DNA of 64,000 nucleotides from Oncomelania hupensis (taxonomy: Eukaryota; Mollusca; Gastropoda; Littorinimorpha; Pomatiopsidae): contig CM072512.1 of assembly GCA_036898135.1 (NCBI GenBank), positions 16,092,597 through 16,156,596 on the forward strand, given 5' to 3'. A program made the position numbers and the translations under genes. This document shows positions 44,661 to 56,400 of the stretch, piece by piece (within the stretch, counting starts at the first letter, position 1; the number at the start of each line of letters is the position of its first letter). The notes below the pieces were generated by a model that did no database searches, was not told where the DNA came from, and saw nothing but the letters and a program-made list of their open reading frames with translations.

Positions 44661-45264
44661 TCTTATATCTTATGTTTCTTATGTCTTATATAAACTATCA
44701 AAAATTGACAGGTGTATATCATAGACAAGCCAATTATCATTCAGAATGCTAAAAGAAAAAAAGCACACATGTACACATACACTCAAAGGGAGGTAAGCTT
44801 ACATCATCAGTATATGCGTAAAGGGACCCACTTTGACCAAGCCCCCTCGACAGATTCTTTTAACATTCACAGTGTTACCCTACTGAAAAAATAAGCTTAC
44901 AACAAAAATTAATTCTTTCGGAAGTATTTATTTTTTAAATGAACAATTTCCGTACTTTGTGTGCCTATTAATAGAAACAGCCGTTGGCTAGCCAGTCAAC
45001 ATTCTGGCGTTGAAAACAGCAGTTATCAAAACCGGTAAGAGAAATAACCCGTAAAATTGCTCATAAGGGGTTTCGTTTTAGGTTGATCAAATACACCCCT
45101 ACCCTACCCCACACAACAAAGATGCATATTTCAAGCCGCGTCAAGTGGTTCATTCACAAATAGGGTCAAAGTTCACACGGCTGTACCAGTTAACTCCCTG
45201 TCAGAACTGAAATTGAAAATTCAAACACTTGAGCGGATGGTTTGGCCAAAGAGAGCCCACTTTA

Positions 45265-45265
<1 letters not shown>

Positions 45266-45306
<41 letters not shown>

Positions 45307-45323
45307 ACACACACACACACACA
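45266..45323 (+). repeat. AC microsatellite
   Basis: AC run with one CCC interruption, adjoining the LINE at 45338. Confidence 0.95.
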
Positions 45324-45337
45324 AAATTTAATATATT

Positions 45338-46585
45338 TATCCTGACCCGTAACCCGGAGGTCGTAGGGGCACCACAGCAGATGATCGTTTAACCAGCATA
45401 CTCCATCTTTCTCTGTCCCCAGCAGCCCTGATGGCTTCGCTCAGTGTCAAACCAGACCATTCTCGAATGTTGTCCTCCCACCTCCTGATGATCTGGTGAC
45501 GTGGCCATACCATCAGAGTTTCCGTTTCTTCACCACTGTGAGCAGGTCATCGTGTTGTCCAATGGCTTGTGTGATGGTCTGTCGGACTGCGTCGTTGGTG
45601 ATGTGTTGGGTATAGGAAATGCCCAGAAGTCTTCTGTAGCACCTCATCTCCATGCTTTGTATTATTCGTTGTAGATCTGCTGTGAGGGTCCATGCTTCGC
45701 AAGCATATAGGAAGATGGAGATGACAAGGGAGCGCAGAAGTCTTACTTTGGAATGTATAGACTGATGGTCCTGTCTTTCCAAATGGGCTTCAACCTTGTC
45801 AGGGCAGCAGTTTTCTGTGCGATCCTGGAGAGGACTTCCTGTCGGGACCCATTGTCTGACACAATGAATCCCAGATATTTGAAGCTGTGCACTGTGTTGA
45901 GGGATTGGCCTTGGACTTTGATGTCCGTGTTGATGCCATTGGTGTTGTTGGTCATCATTTTGGTCTTCTCTGCACTTATTTCCATTCCATAAGCTCTGGA
46001 GGTGGTATCAAAGCCCCTGTACCAGCTGTTCAAGTTCTTGTTCCTCTCCAGCCAATCCATCAATGTCATCAGCAAAACGAAGATTGGAGATTGCTCTACC
46101 CCCTAAGCTGACTGTGCCTTCGTGATCTGCAAGAGCATCTGACATGATGCGCTCTAGGAAGGTGTTGAGGAGTGTTGAAGAGAGTAGGCATCCTTGACGC
46201 ACACCGATTCTTGTTCTGAACCAGTTCCCGATGACGCTGTTATGGACGACTGCACTGGTAGCCTTAATTGTCATACAGGCTTTTGATGACTTCAATAATT
46301 TTAGGGCTGATCGCGATGTTGTACACTTTCATTGTTACCCAGAGAGCTGCATGCCAGACTCGGTCAAACGCCTTCTTGAAGTCTATGAACACATGATATA
46401 GATGTTGTTGGTGCTGTAGGTATTTTTCACAGATTATTCTGAGGTTGAAAATCTGTTCAGTGGTACTTCGCCCTGCCTTGAATCCTGCTTGTTCTTCAGC
46501 TATGATTTGTTCAGCTTGGGGTTTCAACTTGTGGAGTATTATTTTCAGGAGGACCTTGCTGGGATGGCTGATCAGGCTGATGGGG
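45338..46585 (-). mobile_element. RTE-type LINE, 5'-truncated, mutated
   Basis: RT motifs appear in pieces: QAGFKAGRSTTEQIFNLRI, FIDFKKAFDRVWH, GVRQGCLLSSTL and NLRFADDIDGLAGE, then RRLLGISYTQHITND. Small indels split the frame and a deletion near 45485 removes part of the C-terminal tail. The 3' end abuts an AC microsatellite. Confidence 0.88.
46008..46527 (-). pseudogene. RT palm fragments of the RTE-type LINE at 45338-46585
   Basis: Two overlapping frames (46264-46527 and 46008-46295) together cover the fingers and palm with FADDIDGL. A short insertion (ATCGCG near 46314) and others disrupt continuity. Confidence 0.8.
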
Positions 46586-47196
46586 CTGTGTTACACTCAT
46601 TCGATGTTGGTGTTTTTCTATCAGTAGTTGATTCAGCCCCAATGCTTGAATTCTCCTGATAGGTGTAAAGTCGGATTCGTTTATCCACGCAACCCGTTCA
46701 ATCAGCATGCAAGTCACAGAGTCGACGTATGAAGTTTTCCACTTTTATTCAGCACACATCAACAACTGCATACAATCGCCTTTTCACTCTCAACTTTTTA
46801 CTTTCCAACTCACTATCAACAGCACATAATTATATAGCCTCTCTCTTCTCCCGAACACCATGGATCAATCGCGTATGACGCAATTTAACCAATCGCTAAT
46901 TCTAACTTCGTCATCACTGTCTTACGTCATACATCTTTCTAAACATTCCAGGAACGTTCTCAAACTTCGACATTTATCAGGAAGTTTCTATCGACAGTAA
47001 ACACGCGAATCTAGAGAATTCTCTAATAATATCGATTAACAAAAATTACCAACGTTATACAAAGCTTCTTCTAACAACAACGCAAACTCAAATCAAAGGT
47101 AAATACACTCTATTATTGAATACTTTGCAAAACGAAACGATTAGATCTATCGTGCGCGTTTCAGACATACTACCATTCGCGTTTCAACGTAACAGG

Positions 47197-47201
<5 letters not shown>

Positions 47202-47264
<63 letters not shown>
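47202..47264 (+). repeat. TA microsatellite
   Basis: About 31 pure TA units. Confidence 0.96.
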
Positions 47265-47269
<5 letters not shown>

Positions 47270-47585
47270 TATGCAACACAATACAATGCATACATTATAC
47301 TTTACATCAAAGTTGTTAAAACAAGCACAATAATTTATATACAGTTTTTTCCTCCCAAATCACCTTAATCCTCTTCCAAATTATCTGCGAAATAAACTTT
47401 AATTTAAACCTACTTTTTCTATAGCAAGTTTATTTCTTATAATGGAAACAGTGGAAAATGGAGCAGCGTTATCATACGTAATCACATAACTCGTAATTAA
47501 TGCACCATGACATCAATACTTAAAATCTTATAAATATTTGTAATAATTTTAAGTTTAATTATTAATCTTATACGATCTTCCTAGA

Positions 47586-47655
47586 GGAAGAAGAAGAAGA
47601 AGAAGAAGAAGAAGAAGAAGAAGAAGAAGAAGAAGAAGAATCGCCGATAAAACTA

Positions 47656-47744
<89 letters not shown>

Positions 47745-47755
47745 CGTAGTAGTAC
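47586..47755 (+). repeat. compound GAA and GTA microsatellite
   Basis: GAA units (47586-47641), a 17-bp spacer, then about 30 AGT units (47658-47755). Confidence 0.96.
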
Positions 47756-48169
47756 TAGTAGTACGAAGGAAGAAATTTAATATAAATCCTTTTACATAAA
47801 GCCTTTGGGGTGGTGAAATACAACTATAAATAATAACGCAAACTTTACAGTAAAGTGTCTTAGCAGAAGTATCTTTTAAAATATATATACTTTTTTTTTT
47901 TAAACATTTTTGTTTAACAAGCTTTATCAGTAGAAGATATTTATATTTAGCGATGTTTCTTTTTTTTCTTTGATTATGTGCCAGGATGAGTCGTAAAAAA
48001 AGCGCATAATTTATCATCTTACTAATTTTATGCGCATATATCACAAATAAAAGTGTATTGGTCTAATTGATGAAGCTATAACCTGTTTTAACGATTACGT
48101 TTTTAACTGCCACACTTTGGCTTCAAAATTTACGACAACTTAAAAGTGGGTGTATTATAATTATCTTTC

Positions 48170-48240
48170 GCGAAATGCGATTGGACACTTTCAACCAATC
48201 ATTGACACACTGACGGAGTATTTCATGCGAATCGGGCAAA
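48170..48240 (+). promoter_or_regulatory. promoter-like segment with opposed CCAAT boxes
   Basis: GATTGG (48179-48184, inverted CCAAT) and ACCAATC (48194-48200) lie 40-60 nt before the ATG at 48241. Paired CCAAT boxes of this spacing are typical of NF-Y promoters. No TATA box was seen. Confidence 0.4.
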
Positions 48241-48651
48241 ATGGCTGTCAGTATAAATATAAGACGCGGCCCGGGCAAGGTCGAAGAATTTACACGGATA
48301 TTAGTTGCTAATAAAATTACGTCGGATTTAATTGCATTCGTAATTGGGAAACTGCTCTTCCTGGCATATACTGTGAATTCTTACTTAAGTGCATCGTTGA
48401 ATAGTTCTTTCCAGGGATGTATCTTTACTGTTTACAGTACGAGCACAGAATCTTTGTGGAAATGTAATGGAATTTACGAAGTCCTTCCTCTTTCAATTAC
48501 ATCCTGTTTGGTAACATCTGTTGCCTGTATTACACAATTTTCCGCTGTCCGAAGCATCGCCAATTGTATTACGAGCAAGGACTACTATGACACAATATGG
48601 CAACAAGGTATGGGTAATCTTATCTATCTTACTTGTCTACAGTTAGTCTAA
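48241..48651 (+). CDS. unrecognised 136-codon ORF behind CCAAT boxes; possible first exon
   Basis: An ATG in a good initiation context (gcaaaATGG) opens 136 codons without a stop in AT-rich DNA. The product begins MAVS, is moderately hydrophobic and contains a Cys/Ser-rich middle; I recognise no family. A possible donor (CAACAAG followed by GTATGG) occurs at 48607. Vertebrate BTAF1 also begins MAVS, and BTAF1 lacks its first exon here, so this ATG could be the BTAF1 start. However, the only donor in the required phase is a weak GTCGGA at 48321, which would insert 22 extra residues. Whether it is a separate small gene, BTAF1 exon 1 or chance is open. Confidence 0.35.
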   Translation: MAVSINIRRGPGKVEEFTRILVANKITSDLIAFVIGKLLFLAYTVNSYLSASLNSSFQGCIFTVYSTSTESLWKCNGIYEVLPLSITSCLVTSVACITQFSAVRSIANCITSKDYYDTIWQQGMGNLIYLTCLQLV

Positions 48652-49041
48652 ATCTGTAATACTAATTAAAGTAGTAGGAAGTTTTCAAGTGTGTCGAAGT
48701 TGATGACCACAACAATACAATATGGTAGCAAGTTTTGTTAATATCTCTGTTGGTACTTATCTTGTAAGTGTAACAGGCAAACAGAAGTTTGTTTTTGTAT
48801 AGTGACAAAAATTTATTATATTACATTTGCCGCACCTTTTCTGAACCACAGGCCCAGAGCACTAAGTTGTAGGCCTCAATACAGTACTCTAATAAGCAGT
48901 ACTGGTATCAAAAGTTACAAAGATGAAAGAAGAGACTTCTAAGCATGTGTCTGAACACACCCACACTTTTTTGCACACACATGTATACCTGTTAGTACAC
49001 AGGCATGTTCAAGTCAACAAATCTTTATTACCATCAAATGA

Positions 49042-49725
49042 ATGATGTACAGCCATTTGCGGGCAGGGCGAAGTACCACTGAACAGATTTTCAACCTCAG
49101 AATAATCTGCGAGAAATGCCTACAGCACCAACAGCATATATATTATGTGTTTGTAGACTTCAAAAAGGCGTTTGACCGAGTCTGGCATGCAGCTCTGTGG
49201 GCAACCATGAGAGTGTACAACATCAGCCCTAAAATTATTGAAGTCATCAAAAGCCTGTATGACAAGGCTACCAGTGCAGTCCTCCACAACAGCGCCATCG
49301 GAAACTGGTTCAGAACAACAATCAGTATGCTTCAGGGATGCCTACTCTCTCCAACACTCTTCAACATCTTCCTAGAGCGCATCATGTCAGATGCCCTTAC
49401 ACAAGTTACAGATCACGAAGGCACAGTCAGCATAGGGGGGGGGAGAGCAATCTCCAACCTTCGTTTTGCGGATGACATTGATGGATTGGCTGGAGAGGAA
49501 CAAGAACTTGAACAGCTGGTACAGAGGCTTGACACCACCTCCAGAGCCTATGGAATGGAAATAAGTGCAGAGAAGACCAAAATGATGACCAACAACACCA
49601 ATGGCATCAACACAGACATCAAAGTCCAAGGCCAATCCCTCAACACAGTGCATAGCTTCAAATATTTAGGAGCCATTGTATCAGACAATGGGTCCCAACA
49701 GGAAGTCCTCTCCAGGATCGCATAA
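49042..49725 (+). pseudogene. RT palm fragment of the LINE at 49045-50182
   Basis: A 227-codon frame with FADDIDGL, ending at a TAA where the family reads a Gln codon. It carries small in-frame insertions (around the run of Gs at 49437) compared with the copy at 21263-22765. Confidence 0.85.
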
Positions 49726-50182
49726 ACAACTGCTGCCCTGGCGAGGTTGAAACCAAGTTGGAAAGACAGGACCATCCGTCTACATTCCAAGTAAGGCTAC
49801 TGTGCTCCCTTGTCATCTCCATCTTCCTATATGCTTGCAAAACATGGACCCTCACAGCAGCTCTCCAACAAAGAATACAAAGCATGGAGATGAGGTGCTA
49901 CAGAAGACTTCTGGGCATTTCCTATACCCAGCACATCACCAACGACGAAGTCTGACAGACCATCACACAAGCCATTGGACAACACGATGACCTGCTCGAA
50001 GTGGTGAAAAAAAAGAAACTCCGATGGTATAGCCACGTCACCAGATCATCAGGTCTTGCAAAGACCATCCTGCAAGGCACAGTGCAAGGAGGTAGAAGAA
50101 GAGGGAGACCGAAAAAGAGGTGGGAGCGATCATCTGTGGTGCCCCTACAACCTCCGAGTTATGGGATAGGATAGGATAGGAT
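49045..50182 (+). mobile_element. RTE-type LINE, 5'-truncated
   Basis: Starts within GRSTTEQIFNLRI, has FVDFKKAFDRVWH and NLRFADDIDGLAGE, then stops near 49723, and ends GGATAGGATAGGATAGGAT. A short possible target duplication ATTTGCG occurs at both edges. The target lies between the ORF at 48241 and BTAF1. Confidence 0.88.
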
Positions 50183-50694
50183 TTGCGTCACATTTGAATA
50201 AATAAAATTAAAAGCATGCAAAATAAACAATTCTTTAAAACTGACACTTGTAGAACAAGTTACATTAAAAAAAATATAAATTTTGCAGATTATATTCATA
50301 ATATATATAATATATTATATTTTCTTAGTTATACATGCATGTTGTACGCCTACACATTCCATAATACAAGCATATTTAATAATACTAAGGATATTTATAT
50401 ATTATACAGCACTTTTTCCCAATGAACAATTGTCGTGAATTGATATCAGTTCAAAGCACAGTACTCACGCATTCATTCTAAACATCCGGCTTTATACAAA
50501 ATAAAATCAGACACTTGCTAACAAGTAAGAGACAAGGAAGGAGGGAAGAGCTAATGATGGGTGATGGGGTGGGTGGTGGCGGTGGTCTGAATCAAAACAA
50601 TGAACAAAACAAAACAAATGGAGGAATGATGACGATGATGATGGGAGGCAAGATCAGAAACATTTAAGGAAGAGATGAGTTTTCAAGTTGGATT

Positions 50695-51027
50695 TTAAAG
50701 TAGCTTTGGAGAGCTGTGAAGAGAGAGGGGAAGAGAGTTCCAAGTTGAAGGGCCAAGCACTGAGAAGGATCGACAGCCAGCAGAGGAGTGTTTGTAGCAG
50801 GGTATATGAAGCATGAGGGTGTCATAGGAAGAACGAAGATTTCTAGAAGGCTTATACAATTGAATGTTTTGGGTGAGGTAAGAAGGGGCTAAGCCATGGA
50901 CACGCTTGTAACAAATAGCGATTTTGTAGATAATTCTATGAGACACTAGAATCCAGTGGCGTGAATGTAGAAGAGGAGTGATATGGTCAGATTTTTTTAT
51001 TTTTGAGAACCAGACAAACGCAAACAC
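50695..51027 (-). pseudogene. CR1-like RT C-terminal fragment
   Basis: Encodes KIAICYKRVHGLAPSYL and RSFSVLGPSTWNSLPLSL. The frame begins in the target-site duplication of the nested RTE copy, so its first residues are not original. Confidence 0.85.
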
Positions 51028-51973
51028 GACGGTTGGAGATTGCTCTTCCCCCTATGCTGACTGTGCCTTCGTGGTCTGCAAGGGAATCTGACATGATGCG
51101 CTCTAGGAAGATGTTGAAGAGTGTTGGAGAGAGTAGGCATCCCTGACACACACTGATTATAACCTTCGTTGTGTGGATGGCATTGATGGATTGGCTGGAG
51201 AAAAACAAGAACTTGAACAGCTGGTACAGAGGTTTGACACCACCTCCAGAGCCTATGGCATGGAAATAAGTGCAGAGAAGACCAAAATGATGACCAACAA
51301 CACCAATGGCATCAACACAGACATCAAAGTCCAAGGCCAATCCCTCAACACAGTGCATAGCTTCAAATATTTAGGAGCCATTGTATCAGACAATGGGTCC
51401 CGACAGGAAGTCCTCTCCAGGATCGCACAAACAACTGCTGCCCTGGCGAGGTTGAAGCCAATTTGGAAAGACAGGACCATCAGTCTACATTCCAAGGTAA
51501 AGCTGCTGTCATCTCCATCTTCCTATATGCTTGCGAAACATGGACCCTCACAGCAGATCTCCAACGAAGAATACAAAGCATGGAGATGAGGTGCTACAGA
51601 AGACTTCTGGGCATTTCCTTTACCCAGCACATCACCAACGACGAAGTCCGACAGACCATCACACAAGCCATTGGACAACACAATGACCTGCTCACAGTGG
51701 TGAAAAAACGTAAACTCCAATGGTATGGCCACGTCACCAGATCATCAGGTCTTGCAAAGACCATCCTGCAAGGCACAGTGCAAGGAGGTAGAAGAAGAGC
51801 CCGAGAATGAAAAAGAGGTGAGAGGACAACATTCGAGAATGGACTGGTTTGACACTGAGAGAAACAAACAGGGTTGCTGAGGACACGGAAAGATGGAGTA
51901 TGCTGGTTAAACGATCATCTGTGGTGCACCCACGACCTCGGAGTTATGGAATAGGATAGGATAGGATAGGAGA
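51026..51973 (+). mobile_element. RTE-type LINE with 5' inversion, nested in a CR1-like LINE
   Basis: 51026-51165 is family sequence in minus orientation; 51166-51973 continues the family in plus orientation up to the GGATAGGATAGGATAGGA tail. A 12-bp duplication GAGAACCAGACA flanks the whole. The inverted 5' part is the product expected from twin priming. Inside, the frame from 51173 carries GMEISAEKTKMMTNN before breaking. Confidence 0.88.
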
Positions 51974-52163
51974 ACCAGACATGCAGCTGAGTTCTGAACA
52001 CGTTGGAGCAGATAAATAGAAAGAAGTTCTAAGGAAGTCCAGCCTGGAGAGAGTTACAGTAGTCTAAGCGTGACAAAACAAGACAGGAAATGAGTTTGAC
52101 AGTGGTCAGATGTTTGCAGACAAGGCCTATTCTACGCCTACGGAGATGAAAGTTTCCTTTTTT

Positions 52164-52364
52164 TTAACAGGTTTTGCGTATGAATTCTGACATGGAGAGG
52201 GTGTTGTCAAGACTGACACCAAGGTTTTTGACAGAAGATGACATAGGAAGAGTGGTCTGGCCAAGAGTGACAGTGTCTACAGAGGAAGAAGACAGGTTGT
52301 GTTTGGTACCTGTGAGCATGACTTCAGTTTTGTTTGCATTGAGTTGGAGCTTGTTGACTGTCAT
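52164..52364 (-). pseudogene. CR1-like RT palm/thumb fragment
   Basis: Encodes KLQLNANKTEVMLTGTKHN and VKNLGVSLDNTLSM, the segment just after FYADDTQL in CR1-like RTs. Part of the remnant at 50650-52690. Confidence 0.85.
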
Positions 52365-52921
52365 CCAGTTAGAAATGTCTTCAAAGCATTCAGAAGTTTT
52401 GGTCAGAATGGATGGAAGGTTTTGAGGATTGTGACTGTTTTTTTTAGCTGTGTATCATCTGCGTAGAAATGGTGGAAAGTGTCATGGTTTTGGATGATGT
52501 GAGACAGAGGAGATGTGTAAAGGGTGAAAAGAACAGGGCCTAGAAATGACCCCTAAGGAACACGGAAGACAAGTCTGGATGGTTCAGAGAGGTGGTTGTT
52601 GATGCAGACAGATTGGAAGCGATCAGTTAGGTAAAAGCGGAACCAGCTGAGGGCTCGGTCTTTTATTCTGCTACAGATTTTTTGACAAGTCACACATGCG
52701 TAGATGGCTACTTACTCATGTAGCTTTCAGCGACTATCCTGTCACCTTCATCAGCATATTTTGCTATTATTAAATACTTTAAAATACAATATCAGGAATA
52801 CAGTAATATATATACACTCCTGCTCCCACTTGTAATTTGTATCATACAGGGCTTCATCAGGAGTATCTGGCAACAACACACAAAATGCCCCATTCGTGAT
52901 TAAACTAATAGAACAACAACA

Positions 52922-52925
<4 letters not shown>

Positions 52926-53009
<84 letters not shown>
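52926..53009 (+). repeat. compound TC/TA microsatellite
   Basis: TC units pass directly into TA units, about 300 bp before the first visible BTAF1 exon. Confidence 0.96.
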
Positions 53010-53016
<7 letters not shown>

Positions 53017-53303
53017 TACAATAATAGTTAATAAAATTAACAATATATATATTTAAATAAAATAAATAAATAAATAATAACAAATATTAACATAATACAT
53101 AAAATAAAAAATAAACACTTCACACACATCCAAGAACACACGAACTCTTCTCACTAATATCACTAATGTGTCAGTGTTTACCTTTCAGGCGAGTTTCCAA
53201 CTGCTGTTAGTGTTAATGTTATTGTCAATAGGCAGAGGCTCCATGAACTTTAGATAGAATAAAACATTCAGCAGTGCATGTAATGACATAATGATGTTTG
53301 CAG

Positions 53304-53427
53304 ATTGGATCGGCTGTTTTTGCTGCTGGACACAGGCACCACTCCGCTTATTCGTAAATCTGCTGCTGAACAACTTGGAGAAGTTCAAAGACTCCACCCC
53401 TATGAGCTGAACAATCTCCTACAAAAG
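53304..53427 (+). CDS. BTAF1: BTAF1 exon with [11 protein letters not shown] (exon 2 presumed)
   Basis: Acceptor TTTGCAG, entering phase 2 and leaving phase 0. It encodes 41 codons from [18 protein letters not shown] to [11 protein letters not shown], the first HEAT repeat. Vertebrate BTAF1 has only about five residues before this point. Confidence 0.95.
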
Positions 53428-56400
53428 GTGTTAACAAAGTTTTGGTCTTTATTTTAACAAAATGTTTTTTTCCTTTTTGTTTAATTAGCGGTGGTAGTGG
53501 GAGAATGCTAATGGTTAAAATTGTTGCTATAAATTCTATACACCTGCATGTGGTTGGGCGTGCTCAGAACGGTGCACTAAATATGAATAATTTATGTTTT
53601 TAATTTGGGAATGTTACATATATGTATGCGTTAAAAGTTGTTGATATTATTATACTTGTGCGAGCGTTGTGCCTGCATGGTCCAAGGCGGGACTAACTTG
53701 CCTTGTCCACAGGCTAGAAACCAATGGCGCCTGACAGGTATGGGATTGATTCCGAATCTGGGCATAAGGTTTCTCCAAATATTATTTACTTTCAACTCGA
53801 TGTCTGGGGGGTTTTCTCCGGGTACTCCGGTTCGCTCCCCCAGCAAAATTAACACAAAACACAACTAATATTAGGTAGGTTGGGTGTAACTGCGCCTTTT
53901 TCAGGGGAGATGGTGTGGCCCAGAATTTCCCTTTAAAAAGGGACAGTAAAGAGTCCCCCCCCCCAAAAAAAAAAAAAAATCCCTTTAAAAATCCCCCCTC
54001 CTTCCCTACCCCCAATCAATATTTTCTACATTTATCTCACATTTCTGGTGGGTTGAGCATATAGAATGTGTGTCACGTGTATGTCTACAGGTAAGTGTAA
54101 ATTGTGGAATATAACCAACAACAAAAAAGTTATCTGTGGTAACTTTCTGCCATTGATGTATACTACGTACATACAACAGTATGTACAGCAGTTAGAATAA
54201 AAAGGTGTGAAGAAGAAGTTTGGTGGGAAGGAGGGTGGAGTGGTGCAAAAATGTTTACAAAACAAATTAAACAGAAATCAGTAATCAAGCTTGGCTTGAG
54301 AATATATTATACATATATGCATCTGCAACACAGTGTACCATTCTTGTTTTATGCTAAATAGGCAAACAAACGAAAATGAATCATAAAGCCCCGCCCAGGT
54401 TAATGAGCAATCTCAACACCTATAAATTATCATTGTTCTTTCAGCTAGTTTAATTATGATTGCCATTATATAACTTTTAATGTGTAGGTTCGTGAGTATC
54501 TTCGTAACAGCAACTGGGACACCAGAATAGCAGCAGGACAGGCTTTGGAGGCAATTGCAAAAAATGTCCTTCAGTGGTCTCCTCAGGGTGTGACTAAACC
54601 AGGTAAAAATACTAAAATACTAAAAATTTGCTGAAAAAACTCAAATTAAAAAAAAACAGTTAATGTTGAGGAATGTATACAGTAATTATCATTTGTTATT
54701 TCATTATTTGTAATTTTTAAATCAGTGTTATGTTTTTTTTAAAAATAAATGCATTCAAAACTAATTGTTATGCCTTAAATCAACTTGGACATGTTTGTAT
54801 AGTAAATAAATAGTTATTTGAAATGTGTGTTCTATTTTGTGCTTGGACTTGAAGTTAATTTGTTTTTGGCATTGTAAAGCATGAAATGGTAGTGATTGAG
54901 CAATAGTAGTAGTATCATCATGATCCTCCTACTCTTGATCCTCATCATCATCATCATCCTCATTTCTAATTTTATTTTATATCCATAGACTCAGATCGTT
55001 CCTCACCAGCTGCACATATTGCTGGGCGGATTCTGTTCTCTCAGTTTAACATACAGCGAGTGCTCAACTATGGAGCATCTTTGCTGGGTAGCGAGGGCGG
55101 CCAGTATGATATGGATGCATCCACTGCTGGTGAGTAACACAGAACTTGATATTTATTTATTTTTGTTACAATATTAATTTTTGAAGAAAGTGAGGACAGG
55201 ACATACATATAAATCTGACCATTTAGTTAAAAGCAGATGATGACATGTATAGAGGTAAATCCCACATCACCACTTAAATTTCTTTTCTTTATTGCATAAT
55301 ATATTTGTAATAATGAAGATATTGTTACAGGCCTGGATGACAAGGAGAAGCTGTCGCAACAACGCATGCTTCTCAACCAGCGACTTGGATTGGATGCAGC
55401 TGGAGCGTTAGGAATAGACACATCCTGTCTCTTCAATGATGATGACCTGAAAGCAAGTGCACTCGATCCCCAGCAGACTCCACCTGCTTCCCCTCCTCTC
55501 TCTCAGGTACATAACTCCTACTTATTTGAAAATGATGGCTTATGGTGGATGTGATCAAGACATAGCCAACTATCTTTTATGCTGTTGACTAGAAGTTGAA
55601 CTGAGAACTTTTTCTTATTTCCTGTACCTTCCACAATTTGTTAGATCTATACATATATATATATGCCTTTGAGTTATTGTCTGTGCATTTTTTGACATTT
55701 CAGGTTAGTCTTAGCTTCTGATTGTTTTTCTTTCCTTTTTCAGCCAGCAGCTGAACTTGTGAAGCAGCAGCTTGCAGCTGTTGTTGGTGGTTCCTTGAGA
55801 AGATCACTCTCAAGAACAAGGTCTAGCTTTATTGCTGATCGTTTATTTGTATTTTTTAATAACCTTTTGTTTATTAATTTTTGGTTTGGGGCTAACATTT
55901 GAAACCGTTAATAGAAAGCAAGCTTTTGTGCATGTTTAACTTATGGGGACGGTGACAGTCGTGACAGAGGAGGTGCTGGTGCGTGTGTCTGTGCTGATAT
56001 AACAGTTATTTTCTTTTTATGCAGTGACGGTCAGCCCCCAGCAAAACGCATAAAACTGGAGAAGGATGGGAGTTCAGGATCACAGAAGCTGGTAATGGGT
56101 AAATCCACCAAGACCGTCAAAGAAGAAAAAGATGAAGTAGAGGAGGAGGAAAAGCTTGTTATGGATGTTGGAGATAACACTGTAAACCCAGAAGAGGTTA
56201 GTAGCCTGCCCAAATTTGATAAATAAATGAAAAGAAACAAATGTAATGCCAAGAGGGGGGTGTGTGTGGGGAGGGAGGGAGTGGGGGTGGGGTGGGATGG
56301 AGGAGGTTGGAAAAGGCAACAATAAAAAATGCCACCAAACGTAATAAAAACAAGGTAGAAATTACTGATAAAAACTTTCAGGTCAGAATTTTGAGATTTG

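Larger units (their letters stand above)
46586..48169. other. spacer with no recognised gene
   Basis: Starts where the RTE LINE is truncated. 46588-47040 begins TGTTACAC and could be part of an unknown repeat or LTR, but no paired end was found. The rest is microsatellites and AT-rich DNA. Confidence 0.35.
50650..52690 (-). mobile_element. CR1-like LINE remnant, interrupted by the nested RTE copy
   Basis: Read on the minus strand, 52690-52010 gives ALSWFRFYLTDRFQSV, GPVLFTLYTSPL, the catalytic FYADDTQL and NKLQLNANKTEVMLTGTK. After the nested element 51025-50695 gives GLAPSYLTQNIQLY and FSVLGPSTWNSLPLSLHS, the usual C-terminal end of CR1-type RT proteins. Stops and frameshifts make it a pseudogene. 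Confidence 0.85.

Noticed and set aside
47568..48044. 158-codon minus-strand frame with long Tyr and Ser runs
   Set aside because: The runs come from the GTA and GAA microsatellites; the remainder is AT-rich with no family resemblance.
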